A stretch of DNA of 64,000 nucleotides, taken from NCBI GenBank assembly GCA_029204225.1, contig CM055102.1, forward strand, positions 12,259,939 to 12,323,938, given 5' to 3'. Shown one piece after another: positions 44,296 through 55,639 of this stretch (positions are counted from its first letter, which is position 1; every line of letters begins with the position of its first letter). Both the position numbers and the translations under genes were made by a program. A model generated the notes under the pieces. The model had not been told where the DNA came from and did not search any database. It saw only the letters and a list, made by a program, of their open reading frames with translations. This DNA comes from Diphasiastrum complanatum. Taxonomy: Eukaryota > Streptophyta > Lycopodiopsida > Lycopodiales > Lycopodiaceae.

Positions 44296-45127
44296 TGTGC
44301 AAAAAGTACAAAAAGGACCAAGAGTGGATCCTAATCTGATCCTCAAGAGGGATTGGTTGTCAGATTACTTGATATATCAATCTACTTGAGATTAAGATCA
44401 ATCTAGATCAATTCTAGACACAAAATCCTAACAAGAACAATCATTAATTGAAGGTAGGTGTACTTTCTGGTTTTACACGTGTGAAACACTGTCTGAGTAC
44501 GGACTCCAACCTGAAAATCAAGTACACATTGATAGAACCTCTAAACAATCAAAACAAATGTAGACAAATGGAGAGAATCACTCAAAATTGCTTCCAAAAC
44601 CAAGATTGGTGTCTCACATTGATTATGTCCAAATGTGGCTCTATATATACAATAAGTGAGAGCTCGTGGTACTGATCATCTCTCTGATCCCACATGTGTG
44701 AAGGTGCTTTGTCATATGATGATTCATCATGCAAAACTAACACTTGGACAAAACCTTCTATTTTGAGCACTTTTGGTCCATTTTCCTTCTATATGGAGAT
44801 CTACTTGGAAATCTTCTAGAAGTCAAAATTTGCCTACTTCAGCTTATTCCACACATGTGAGCTGTCCTCTACACATGTGATATGACACCTATCCAAAGGA
44901 TGTGGCTCATGCAATCAATAGATTGATGCCATGTGTCATATGTCTAGAAAACTAGTTTTTGGCCTTTTTAGCCACTAGAACTTGAATTAAATCATATGTA
45001 CAACATATATGATTATGGTACATGACAAGTACACTAGTTTCACACGTGAGAACAGGCTCCACACATGTGCGTTTATCTATATACATGATTTTTGGCCTCT
45101 ACCAAGCTTATTTTTGCATTTTTCACA
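44296..45127 (-). repeat. E2 element 3' LTR (832 bp)
   Basis: Plus strand starts TGTGCAAAAAGTAC and ends ATTTTTCACA next to CTCCTCAAAAATC (complement of the polypurine tract). It holds at least five CACATGTG/CACACGTG palindromes, and a TATATATA box at 44643. Confidence 0.75.
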
Positions 45128-45250
45128 CTCCTCAAAAATCTAGCTTGATGGAAAACATGATGATCTTGAACTTGACTCCATGGGCTGAATTGGTCTTTGC
45201 TGGTTCAAAAGGTGTGAAGATCAGCCAATGAGCTTGATGTTGATCTGAAA

Positions 45251-46393
45251 TCACCATATCCATGATAGTGCTTCTTTGATGTTGACATCGTTGATGAACT
45301 TGAGAGCTTTGCACCATCCTAGCACCTCCAAAATTGATTCCTTCCAATTTTCATGTAGATGCTTGACCTTGAGGCCTGCTCCTTCTTCATGTGCATGCTC
45401 CTCCATGAGAAAATAAAGATTTCTTCTTGACTTATTATAATCACAAAGATCTAACATCATGTTACCATGATCTAGAGAATTAGACTTATCCAAATTGGCA
45501 AGACTATGCATGCTATAATAACAAAGTGTTTGCATCATATCTTCATGCTTGTTTACCATGCTAATCTCAGATCCAATGAGGCTAAATACTTCATTATGGA
45601 GATAAGTGTCTTTAGAAGATGATTCACTTACTCTCATAAAGAGTTTACAATTTACCTCAATACAAATGTTCAAACTATGAGTGAACAAATCACTCTTGCT
45701 CTTACATGACTCAAGAGCATACATTTGATGAAATAACCATTTGCTTTCTAATTGATTTAAAATCAATTTCAACCTTTTAAGAACATCATCTATGTTCTCA
45801 AGAGAGACTTCATACTCAACTAGTATGGCTTTACTCCAATTTTGAGATGCAATGATCTCACTAAAGCAAATTGATTCACCAAATGACATAAGAGAAGCAA
45901 GTATGAGATGTATACCACATGAGATATGCTCCTCTTTCCCTTGAAATGTGAGCCACATGGAATCAACCATATTTATTGAGTTTCTTTTTGGAATCACAAC
46001 TTGAGAAGGTCTCTCCTCCTCAATCCTTGGCACACTTGAACCTTGAGATGACTCCTTAAGATCCTCTTCATGATGCTCCTTCTTGATGGAAATCCGAGAC
46101 CTCCATGTCTCATAATGATCACAACAACTATGACCACACAATATGCACTTCCTATGATTATCAAAATTACTTATGCTAGAAACATAAGTCCAAAAATCAC
46201 CACAACTTGGCATGATTTTTCTAATATTGAAATCAAAAAGCATTTCCATCTCAATAAGGCTAACTACTTGCTTATGGATATAAGTGTCCACTTTGGATGC
46301 TTCACTTATTCTCATAAGAAGTTTACAACTTGCCTTTAAGATTGAAAACTTATAATTTTCATCTTTATGAATGAACACATCATTCATGAACAT
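45251..46393 (-). CDS. E2 ORF, 380 codons, intact, no recognised catalytic domain
   Basis: Open from ATG 46391-46393 to a stop at 45251, ending ~110 bases before the E2 LTR, where RT-RNase H would normally end. It has no YVDD, no RNase H and no D-S-G. A module appears twice: CKLLMRISEASKVDTYIHKQ near residue 25 and CKLFMRVSESSSKDTYLHNE near 255, each followed by SLIxxE. A segment ESICFSEIIASQNWSKAILV resembles the copia RT start (E-P-x-x-F-E-E-A-x-x-x-x-W-x-x-A-M). A CxxC pair occurs in CILCGHSCCDH. So it looks like a rearranged, pol-derived frame kept open. Whether it is translated is unknown. Neutral decay elsewhere in this stack makes the length notable. Confidence 0.5.
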   Translation of the reverse strand: MFMNDVFIHKDENYKFSILKASCKLLMRISEASKVDTYIHKQVVSLIEMEMLFDFNIRKIMPSCGDFWTYVSSISNFDNHRKCILCGHSCCDHYETWRSRISIKKEHHEEDLKESSQGSSVPRIEEERPSQVVIPKRNSINMVDSMWLTFQGKEEHISCGIHLILASLMSFGESICFSEIIASQNWSKAILVEYEVSLENIDDVLKRLKLILNQLESKWLFHQMYALESCKSKSDLFTHSLNICIEVNCKLFMRVSESSSKDTYLHNEVFSLIGSEISMVNKHEDMMQTLCYYSMHSLANLDKSNSLDHGNMMLDLCDYNKSRRNLYFLMEEHAHEEGAGLKVKHLHENWKESILEVLGWCKALKFINDVNIKEALSWIW

Positions 46394-46447
46394 TGAAACC
46401 AAAAGATCCTACATTATGAAGATATTTCTATTTCCTTGACTTCATAA

Positions 46448-47155
46448 CTAATGTAAGCTTACAAGGAAACATATTTTGCTATCTTTTAAGGCATCACACT
46501 CAACTAGTATTGCCTTAATCCACCTTTGAGATACAAAAATCTCTTCAAAGCAAAATGGTTCTTCATAAGTTGACATGATAACATAAATGAAACTATTTTC
46601 ATTTTGAGATTGCTCCTTATTCTTGATTGATTTCTCTTGGATAATAACAATAAGTTTGAACTTATCTAAAGTTCCAAGCAAATTACTCTCCAAGGACATG
46701 AAATAAATCGAAGTTACTTTTATGAAAGTGACATCTATCTTTTCATCTTGAATCAAATAATGCACTTCCAAACGAAAAATCTCAAAAGATTTGACATGTG
46801 TTGTGATGGACTCTTGAAGACAAATCTTGCAAGTCCTTGTGAGACTCCAAGCCTCATTCACCTTTCCACAAAGGAAACACCTTTCCTTGGACTTGTCCTT
46901 CTTGTATTCGCATTTTGAACTTGAAGCTCCATCCTTCACCTCGGCCCCCTTGCTTGGGTTTTCCTTAGATGGACTGGTCTCCTTTTTGTAGCATCTTGAG
47001 AAAAAATATCCTCCCTTGCCACAAAGGTTGCACTTAGGATCCTTTCTTTCCTTCAATAGGATGCCACCTATTGATGCCATGTGAATAAAAACCTGTGATA
47101 TGATTCTACAAATGTAATTTGTGACTTTCAAGAGACTAGATTTGAACATCTTCAA
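46448..47155 (-). pseudogene. E2 gag/knuckle-containing frame
   Basis: A 235-codon minus frame, in the same frame as 45251-46393 but separated by three stops. It contains CNLCGKGGYFFSRCYKKE, a knuckle with the His replaced by Phe, then a Ser/Lys-rich linker (SKCEYKKDKSKERCFLCGK) typical of copia gag, then text ending EEPFCFEEIFVSQRWIKAIL, a second copy of the RT-start-like segment seen in the next frame. No protease or integrase is found between the two. The start codon may be further upstream; bases 47161-47508 look like leader. Confidence 0.6.
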
Positions 47156-47508
47156 TAATCTAGAATGATCTACAAAAGATCTAGCTCACAAACCTAAGAA
47201 TCAATCTTCACACTAATGACTAGTCACTTGGAAACTTTGCTTTGATCACTAAGACAAAAGCACACAATCTTTGAATCAAATCACAAAAGAAATCAGATCC
47301 AATCTCCTATTGAACTCATCAAATACCAATGACTCTTTCTTTCAAAATTTGAAATGGATATGAAAAATATTTGACACCTAGATTTTCCTTTTCACTTGAC
47401 TAGTTATCTCAACACTTGAGATTCTTGAACAAAAGATGGGCTTTGTTTCAAATACATGAAAATCAAACTTAATCACTTCTTTTGGACTCACTCTTGACCC
47501 AAATAATT

Positions 47509-48208
47509 GTAGAAATACTGTACTTTAGGACCATAAATGGATCTACAAAATATCCACAAGAGTGATTGGATGCTTGCTTAACAATCTATTAAAAAACTAG
47601 ACACAAAAAAGTTGATCTAGATTGGCAATTTGACAAGCAACAAACATTAACAATCAAAAGCATTGATAAACATTGAAATCCGAGCGCACACGTGTGTACT
47701 ATAGGCTGTAGTACGGACTTCAACCTGAGAAACAAGTAGAAATTGATTTGGTTTCATTTGGATCACAAAAACTCAATGTACATAGTGAACTAGCTTGAGA
47801 TTGCCAATGAGCTCCAAAAATTTTCTATCTTCTCACTATGGGAGCTTGGAATACATAGCAAATTCGACTCCCTTCTTGAAGTTAGGTGGATTTCCAGCAT
47901 GTAATAAGGAAGTTAACTCACTCTTCTTGACCTAAAATGAAACCCTAGTCTATTTCCTAGAGTTATGCTTGGTAGGTAGCTAGTTGGTCAAATTTTCACC
48001 TTCAACTTAGGTGTAGGTCCTATAAAGTAGGGATGACCACCAAATAGACATGACCAACTCTCTTGACTTGACCTAAACTACATTAAGATGGGTTTCCCAC
48101 ATGGCATCATGGCCTCACATGTGTGGGACCCACTTGTGTACACAATTTACACTATTCTACATGGTTTTTTATCAAGCTAGATTTGCCAATTTCTGGCAAT
48201 CCTTCACA
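47509..48208 (-). repeat. Family A 3' LTR (minus strand)
   Basis: About 700 bp, aligning with 51379-52079 and 6535-7237. The outer end TGTAGAAATACTG is mutated relative to TGTGAAAGTACTG. Contains GCACACGTGTG at ~47688 and CACATGTGTG at ~48116. Confidence 0.9.
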
Positions 48209-48267
48209 CTCCTCCTCAAATTTAGCTTGATCTATTTACAACTCTCTTGATAGATGAATGAAAGCTT

Positions 48268-50573
48268 TTAGAAGTGTCTAAAAAATCCAGTTACAAACAA
48301 GGAACTTTTGAGACTCCAATAGAGAATGATATCCATGAAGGATCTTTCACCACCTCTTAGAGGATCCCTTACAAGATGTTCCATAAATGTGTCTATATAC
48401 ATGTAGCACACTTCAAAACTAAACATCATGCCAAGCCATGGATTCCAAGGAATTTTGTGCACTTGAAGATACATCAACTAAAATATTAAGTGCATAAATA
48501 ATGTTTCCAAAGACAACTTGCCTTGCTTGATCTATATGATTGAGCCTAGATGGCTCCATCTTGATACTCAAGGTTCTTCTTGGAGTCCTCGAGTCTTGAG
48601 CTTGCTCCTCCACTTGACTTGAATCCAAACCATCAATGAATTGAATAAGATGTTGATCCAAAGGTGCTTCTTCAAGTTTACAAATCTTCCACTCTTGAAA
48701 GATCACATTTCCACCATTGACAAATTCTTTGGCTGAAAACAAGTAGATTCTACAATCTCTACTTGAAGAGCAAAGCACTACAATTATTCCTATCATTGAA
48801 ATAGGATAATCTTTGGTCCTTACATTGGAATGATCATGCTCAAAGCATGTGGACCCAAAGATTTCCAATACAAATGATGTCATCTTTTATGACACTATTC
48901 AAACTATTACAAAAATAGTTATCCAATGAAATTGCTTTATCAACAACAAATGGAGATTTGAAAGCATCTAATTTCATTGTCTTGTCATAAAGAGTACTAA
49001 ACACCATATATCTTAAAGATAAGCAACAAGTCACTCCATGTCTATTAATACTATCTAAAAAGTACTCAAAGATAGTAGACTCTCCAATGCTCACCACCCT
49101 TGCAAGATGCACACTTGAATGGACAATTTGCATGCAATTTGATGACTTGGCCATTTTCATTGAGGACTCCCTTGGAACTCTCATGCTTTGAGACTGATCC
49201 TCAAGATCTTCCTCCTTTTGATGCTCCTCCTTAATGCAAGCAAGATCACACTTTGCCAAGACCTCCTCTTGAGTGATCTCCTGCTTTGCCAAGCTCATTC
49301 TTTCAAAAGCAACACTAGCTTCCAACTTAAACAATCTTCCATGTTTAAATCCCTTTGCAATGCAAATATCATTCTTCAAGATGAAGCAAACACCATGCTT
49401 AAAGTGGACATTCAAACCACTTTCTAAGAGTAGACCAACACTAAGCATATTCTTGGTGATTGATGGTACATAAAGGACATTTTCTAGATCCATGCATTTT
49501 GAGGAATCTAGACACAAAGAGATGGTGCCAACACCATCTATTCTACACTCTTCATCATTTGCAGTAAAGACAAACTTTTTAGTAGCATTGAAATAGTGTA
49601 AGATTGAGAAAAAGTCTTTTTCACAAGACATGTGGGAGCTAGCTCCACTGTCGATCCACCAATTGTCTCTTGAATTGCCATTGCTTGTTGGTGAGGATGT
49701 AGATGCCATCAAGAATACATCTACTTCATCCTCCTCCTCCTCCTTTGCAAGGTTTCCTTGTTTGTCCTCCTCCACTTGTGCTCTTAGCCTCTTGTAGCAT
49801 TCAGATGCATAACGCCCCTTCCTTCCACAAAAGAAGCATTTCTGCTTTGACTTGTCCTTTGAGCTTGATGCATCATCCTCTTCTTTGGCCTCCTTTGGAT
49901 GCTTCTTCTTTCCATTGGTCTTCTTTTTGCCCTTGAATGAGAAATTGGCTTTCTCATCACCATCCTACAATGACAAGGAACTCATCCTAGATTTTGCATG
50001 GAGCATCCTACACTCTTCAGCCACTAATACACTGTGAAGTTTTTTTATAGTTGGCAAAGTGTCTTGGATGGCAAAACTTTGGACCAAATTTGCAAAGTCA
50101 TCTCCTAGACCATTAAGGACAATTTGTACAAGCTCTCCATCATGAATCTTCTCTCCAATGGAAGCCAACTCCCTATTTAGAGACTTGATTCTAAGTACAT
50201 AATCCTGTGCACTCTCCTCACTTCTCCTCATGCTTTGCAAAATTTGATTTCTAAGCGTAAGAACTCTAGAAGTGTTGCTAGACTCATAGATTGATTTTAA
50301 AGACTCCCAAGCCTCTTTAGCATTAGTACAAACTGATACTTCTCTCAACAAATCATTGCTCACATTCATCTTCACACAATGAAGTGCAAGCCTAGATCTC
50401 TTCTTGTATCTAGCTAACTCCTGTGCACCTAGAGGTTCATCTTCATCTTCAATCAAGAACTCATAAAGGTCTTGGAGCACCAAGAGCGACTCCATTCTAA
50501 CCTTCCAAATAGCATAATTTGTAGAATTCAATCTCTCACTAGCTTCTAGAAGGTATGCTCCAGCAGATCCCAT
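48268..50573 (-). pseudogene. Family A gag-protease frame and pol scraps
   Basis: ATG at 50571-50573 gives MGSAGAYLLEASERLNST, YAIWKVRMESLL and the UBN2 body to SRMSSLSL, an in-frame TAG at 49965-49967, then without frame change the knuckle CFFCGRKGRYASEC, EEEEDEVDVFLMASTSSPTS, protease WWIDSGASSHMSC (~49640) and ICIAKGFKHGRLF, ending at 48840. The zinc-binding His of the knuckle reads Arg. Integrase follows only as QIVHSSVH and a degenerate stretch. Another frame (48883-48419) has linker text and RTPRRTLSIKMEPSRLN, then SSAQNSLESMAWHDV, fused to IDTFMEHLVRDPLRGGERSF. The RT region between these two blocks is missing. The same fusion exists at 6300-6400. Confidence 0.88.
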
Positions 50574-51366
50574 CTTACTAGTGACTTCTACAAACAAGAA
50601 ATAGATTTGATTGACTTGAAACTCACAAAAGTATCACACTTGTAGTGTTTCACTCAAATTTGATTTTTAATCCAACAAATGGACTTATAATCATAGTTCT
50701 ATCACTCCCTCACAAAGCTAGAATGAAGATAAGATGAAGTGGAAACTACTTTCAAACAAATCTTGCCAAGAAATGGATTTGATTGTCTCTAGAAACTCAC
50801 TAAGGTCTCTCTCTTGGAGTTTGTCACTCAAATTAGATTTCTAATCCAACAAATGGACTTATAATCTCAGTTCTAGCACTCCCTCACAAAGTTGGAGTGA
50901 AGATAAGATGTTGTGGAATCTACTTACAATCAAATCTTGCCAATTTTGGCTATTTTTGGACAAAAAAATGACTTAATCTCTTTCTTTCTTCTTGGTGTAC
51001 TTTCAAGACCTGTTTTTAACCTTAATAGGACTTGAACTCAGCCTAGATTAATTAGATTCCATGAAACAAATTCAAATCTAATCAATGGCAAATGATCTTG
51101 GTAGATTATCCTAGGATCTCCACCAAGAATTACACCAACAACTTACAAATTGAATTTTTTTGGATCAAATGAATACCATGCATTAAATGCAGGTTCAGAG
51201 GTGCCCACACATGTGGATAGTACGGATTTGGACCCCTACCAAGTTTGGGATCAAATCGCCTCACCAAAATCAAGATTCTAGTTTGCCCTCTCAATACTAG
51301 CTTTTAGCACCAAAACTTACTAAAAATGGATTTGCATTAGATCAATGGCTTATGCTCTTGTACTTG

Positions 51367-51378
51367 GATCTGATACCA
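51367..51378 (-). other. Primer-binding site (initiator tRNA-Met)
   Basis: TGGTATCAGATC directly inside the 5' LTR end, complementary to the 3' end of plant initiator tRNA-Met, the usual primer of plant Ty1-copia. Confidence 0.88.
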
Positions 51379-52079
51379 TGTGAAAGTACTGTACTTTAGG
51401 ACCATAAATGGATCTACAAAAGATCCACAAGAGTGATTGGATGCTTGCTTAACAATCTATTAAAAAACTAGACACAAAAAAGTTGATCTAGATTGGCAAT
51501 TTGACAAGCAACAAACATTAACAATCAAAAGCATTGATAAACATTGAAATCCGAGCGCACACGTGTGTACTACAGGCTGTAGTACGGACTTCAACCTGAG
51601 AAACAAGTAGAAATTGATTTGGTTTCATTTGGATCACAAAAACTCAATGTACATAGTGAACTAGCTTGAGATTGCCAATGAGCTCCAAAAATTTTCTATC
51701 TTCTCACTATGGGAGCTTGGAATACATAGCAAATTCGACTCCCTTCTTGAAGTTAGGTGGATTTCCAGCATGTAATAAGGAAGTTAACTCACTCTCCTTG
51801 ACCTAAAATGAAACCCTAGTCTATTTCCTAGAGTTATGCTTGGTAGGTAGCTAGTTGGTCAAATTTTCACCTTAAACTTAGGTGTAGGTCCTATAAAGTA
51901 GGGATGACCACCAAATAGACATGACCAACTCTCTTGACTTGACCTAACCTACATTAGGATGGGTTTCCCACGTGGCATCATGGCCTCACATGTGTGGGAC
52001 CCACTTGTGTACACAATTTACACCATTCTACATGGTTTTTTATCAAGCTAGAATTGCCAATGTTTGGTAATTCTTCACA
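51379..52079 (-). repeat. Family A 5' LTR (minus strand, 701 bp)
   Basis: Plus strand starts TGTGAAAGTACTG and ends AATTCTTCACA. Few differences from the 3' LTR at 47509-48208 suggest a fairly recent insertion, though I did not count them. Confidence 0.9.
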
Positions 52080-53235
52080 ATTATCTCAGAGATTTAGAAT
52101 GAATTTGATTTAATTTGACAACAAACTATACCTCCAATTTTTCACAAAGCTTAAAAATTTAGACAACTAGAGATTCACAAAGATCTCAACCATGCATGAA
52201 TACTCAAATATGGACTCCTCCTCATTCTAGACATCCAATGGGATCACAAATTGACCCTCACACTCTCACAAAGAAAGTTGAATAGAACTAATTTGAGTTT
52301 CATACATACTATGTCAATTTTTGCTCAACAAATTGAATTCAATCACTCCTATTGGATTCCACCAATTACTCTACCTTTTAAGACTTGGAATGAAATTCAA
52401 AATCAAAAGTTGTGATTTTTCTCACTAAGATATTGTGCTTCAAAGAGCTAATGCCACTTAGAAAGATTTGATCACCTAGGAAGAGACAAACTCTCCACCA
52501 ATAACAACACATAATGAGCTTCTAGATCTTGCCCTCTACAAAGGAAGGAACTCTTAGAAAATTGGATCTCTCTCTCTACACATTTGCCATAGACACCTTA
52601 ATGACTCTTTTCAGACCTTACAATCACTCAAACAAATTGAGTAGGATTGAACAATGTGACTTGGATCTCAATCTCTTTTCTAGAACTCTCAATTGAAGCC
52701 GATCTATGTCAAATTCTACAAAAGATTTGCATAGATGCTCTATATGCACTAGAAAATCTCAAAGGTTTCACTTGGAGGACAAATCCAAAGATGTTTTCTA
52801 GCAAATTGATGCTTCTAAACTTGACCCTATCACTCTTGAACAAATCTAGAGTGATGGTACAGTGGATTTCAACCTCTCACCTTGCATATCACTCCTTAAT
52901 CTATGATTTTTAGCAAAATCTCTCTTAACTTCAACATACACTCAAAAAATCAGAGAAAATCATTTCATGCTCCTAATTTAAGCTTCAATTTTAATTTTTT
53001 GATTGATCTAATCCAAGAACTAATCAAGGGATTAGATTCTCTATAGAGAATACTTGATTTTGCACTAAAAATCTCTCAAATTGGGTGTGTGAGTCAAAAT
53101 GTACAAATTTTTGAATTTTCTCAGTCAAAGCCGGAGCTGTATGATCTCACACGTGTGAAAAGGATTCCTACAGCCCACAACAAGATCTGGATCAAAAATT
53201 TTGAGGATAGCTATCAAATCCAACTCGCTACACAG
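52080..53235 (-). other. Probable E2 leader/5' part, no gene seen
   Basis: Non-coding AT-rich sequence between the family A element and a family C fragment. Wording (CACACGTGTGAAAAGG at 53147) resembles E2 LTR sequence, but no primer site or LTR end is recognisable. The junction to family C pol is at about 53236. Confidence 0.4.
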
Positions 53236-53817
53236 ACCTGTTTTGATCTTGTAGATCCACTTGCACTTGACTGGTTTTCTTCCATCAGGTATAGGTGCAA
53301 GTGTCCATACATTGTTCTTATACATGGATGACATTTCGTCCTCCATTGCTAGAATCCAGCGATCTTTATCTGGTCCACCAACAACATTCTCGAATGTTTG
53401 AGGTTCGTCAGAGAAACCACAAAATTCGATGGCTATATTAAAAACATCCTGACCATGCATTTTTGGTGGTTTTTGTTGTATGTCAGATTTTCTCACAGGT
53501 GTTTTTGAGTTCGATTCTGCAGGTTTTGAGTTCGATTTTGATTCAAACTTTTCTGCTGGAATTCGAACTGGTGATTCTAGTCTATCAGGTACTCGATCTT
53601 GACCTCCCTCTGAATCTGGTAAATCTCTTTCATCTTCTGCTTGTTTTTCTATCGTCGTTGGTAGCTCATAATAGTTTTTGAGAATTTCATAGCTGACTAG
53701 ATCACTGTCTGTTATGTATTTTGACTCATCAAATTTAACATCTCGAACTACTTTTATCTTGCCAGTTTCAGGTACATAGACACAATAATATGACGAATGT
53801 AACTTGAATCCTATCAT
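53236..53817 (-). pseudogene. Family C integrase-tail to RT N-terminus
   Basis: The minus frame starts MIGFKLHSSYYCVYVPETGK and DVKFDESKYITDSDLV, the linker after integrase, then an acidic/Ser-rich connector, then RT beginning EFCGFSDEPQTFENVVGGPD, ILAMEDEMSSMYKNNVWTL and DGRKPVKCKWIYKIKTGL, where it breaks (the next codons are unrelated). The RT palm is absent. It matches 56870-57110 closely. Upstream it joins, after a gap with protease and integrase missing, the gag relic at 53883-54716. So this element has lost protease and the integrase core. Confidence 0.87.
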
Positions 53818-53882
53818 AAAACCTTGTTCTGTCTTTTCAAATAGTTTTTCGCTTTGATTCTGCTCCTTTTTGTTTTTGGGAT

Positions 53883-54716
53883 TCTGATATAATCTACTGC
53901 TACATGACCCCGTTTATGACAATGAATGCATTCAATCTTTGATTTAGCCAACACTTTTCTTCTGTGTGATCTAATCTTCTGCATCTGTTGCAAATCTTCT
54001 TATCACCAGAATTTTTCTGTTGTTTATTTGTCTTAGACTCATTCTTTTTTAGAAGACTCTCTCTTAAACTTAGACTTCTTATTATTCTGAGTAAAAAGAG
54101 CATTTTTGGAATCACCATTGTCGTCATAGCATTCACAAGCTTCTACTTCCTCTTTAACTCTGTCTATTGTCTTTTGAAGTGTCATTGTCGCATTTTTCGC
54201 CAATAAGGTTCTTGTAGTGTGGAATGACTTGGGTAGGGCTCGAAGAAAATAACTAAGTTTTTTTTCTTTAGAAATTGTATTTTCTATACCAGAATTCTGC
54301 AAGGAAATAAATAGGTCTTTTACCTTTCACATGAATGTGTTCAAGTCTTTGCCGTCCCAGTGTAGGTAAGTTGATTGGTCTTCCAAGAACATGATCTAAC
54401 TACGAGATCGAGTCTTATTCTTGGTTTGCAATTCTTTCCATAAATCCTTTGCGTTTGAAATTGATGCAAGATCTAGCATTATATTGTCATGCACTGAAGA
54501 CACAATAATTGCTATAGCTTTGTCATTTTTTAAACTCCATTCTTGAAGTTCCTTGCTAGGAGTAGCTACTAGCTTCTCCTCTATTGGTTCTACCCATTGC
54601 CATAGACCTTTGTCCTTCAATAAGAGTGAAGTCTTTAATTTTCAAATCAAATAGTTTGAACCTTCTAGGTCCAAGATTGTAGTGATCTTAGCTTGAATAT
54701 TGATGATCAACGACAT
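53883..54716 (-). pseudogene. Family C gag relic with two zinc knuckles
   Basis: From ATG 54714-54716 (MSLIINIQAKITTILDLEGS) the frames give KDKGLWQWVEPIEEKLVATP, LASISNAKDLWKELQTKNK, then after a frame change SKEKKLSYFLRALPKSFHT and QKTIDRVKEEVEACECYDDN, a Lys-rich stretch, knuckle CNRCRRLDHTEEKC and, close behind in another frame, CIHCHKRGHVAVDY (last Cys now Tyr). The order and the two CCHC boxes identify copia gag. It starts ~130 bases after the primer site. Frameshifts near 54300 and 54050 make it non-functional. Confidence 0.83.
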
Positions 54717-54789
54717 CTTCTAATTTTTTGAATCACTCTAGATAGCAGCTTGCTGATGGATGTATGAAGAATGCTAAGAGGGATGTGAT

Positions 54790-54862
54790 GATACTACTGT
54801 ATCAGTTTTAATTCCATATGCTCTGATACCACTGTATCAATTTTAATCTGCTCTGATACCAC
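54790..54862 (-). repeat. Primer-binding site with duplicated copies
   Basis: The minus strand reads TGGTATCAGAGCA at 54849-54861, one base inside the LTR, an exact initiator tRNA-Met complement. The segment CTCTGATACCACTGTATCAATTT repeats upstream (54821) and in degenerate form (54790), so two or three primer-site copies lie in tandem ~30 bases apart. Confidence 0.85.
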
Positions 54863-55625
54863 TGTAGAAAAAATAGTAATTATTCTTCCACAAAGAACAC
54901 GATGAAAGTTTGAATAAATCAAACTAAAACTAGATACGGGACAATTTTAGACAAATAGAAACTATTGATCAAAAACGAATTTATAATTCTGAATTTGAAT
55001 CAGTATACATCTCTTGCTGTCTTATCTCGCTGTTGTGTCTCTGATTGAGTGAGTCTGAGAATCTCTTCAGTTTGAGTGTTTGAGAGTTGGTTATAACGAG
55101 TAGTGCACATGTATTTATATTGTTACAGGATAGGTTTTTTGGCCTTTTATTTATAGGTCTTTTGGCCTTTTAATAATGTAACAGTAGATATCTAACCATT
55201 TACGACAGATGATATTCAAATAGACACTATGTTTCTAGGGTCAAATAAATTATCTTCGCGAATTATTTGCGATAGTCCATCTCTTCATTACAGCTTCGTG
55301 TTTCGCGAATTGTTCACGAGACTTGTCTCTTCGTGACATTTTCGTCTTTCGCGAAATGTTTGTGACAGATGACAATTCTTGAGCTTGAAGAAGAATCAGA
55401 TTCTGTTCACGAATCTTTCGAGCATTAACAAGAAAGCCACAAGCTTCCACAAGAAACTATTTTGTGAATATTTCGAGTTGACTGCAAGACAAATTTTGTG
55501 AATCCTTCGAGGTTGATCACAAATAAAAATATTTTGAGTTCACGTTTGTTTCTTTCTCATCCTTTGTCAAGTAAACTACACGCTTTGTTAGTAGAATCAA
55601 GATCTATCTGATCAGTTGTTCTACA
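54863..55625 (-). repeat. Family C copia LTR (763 bp)
   Basis: Ends TGTAGAA...TTCTACA. On the minus strand it follows a polypurine tract after RNase H (55640-57110) and precedes a primer site plus gag (54716 downwards), so one LTR serves two element bodies. Compared with the 42893 copy, many TTCGCGAA sites read TTCACGAA or TTTGTGAA. Confidence 0.92.
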
Positions 55626-55639
55626 ACTCTCTCTCAAAG

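Larger units (their letters stand above)
47509..52079 (-). mobile_element. Family A copia deletion derivative, both LTRs present
   Basis: A complete two-LTR element on the minus strand: 5' LTR 51379-52079, primer site 51367-51378, leader, gag-protease frame, deleted pol, polypurine tract and 3' LTR 47509-48208. Internal length is ~3.2 kb, against ~4-5 kb for an intact copia, because the RT core and most of integrase are gone. Flanking 5-mers TAATT and ATTAT do not match, so the target duplication is decayed or absent. It cannot encode its own RT, so mobility would depend on helper proteins. Confidence 0.9.

Noticed and set aside
46070-46339. 89-codon plus frame opposite the E2 ORF
   Set aside because: Shadow of the longer minus frame, without motifs.
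49188-50037. Several plus frames over 49.2-50.0 kb and their mirror copies at 4.8-5.8 kb minus
   Set aside because: Antisense shadows of the family A gag-protease frame; similarity between the two places reflects the element, not extra genes.
47504-52084. Target-site duplication flanking the family A element
   Set aside because: The 5-mers TAATT and ATTAT do not match directly, so no duplication is claimed.
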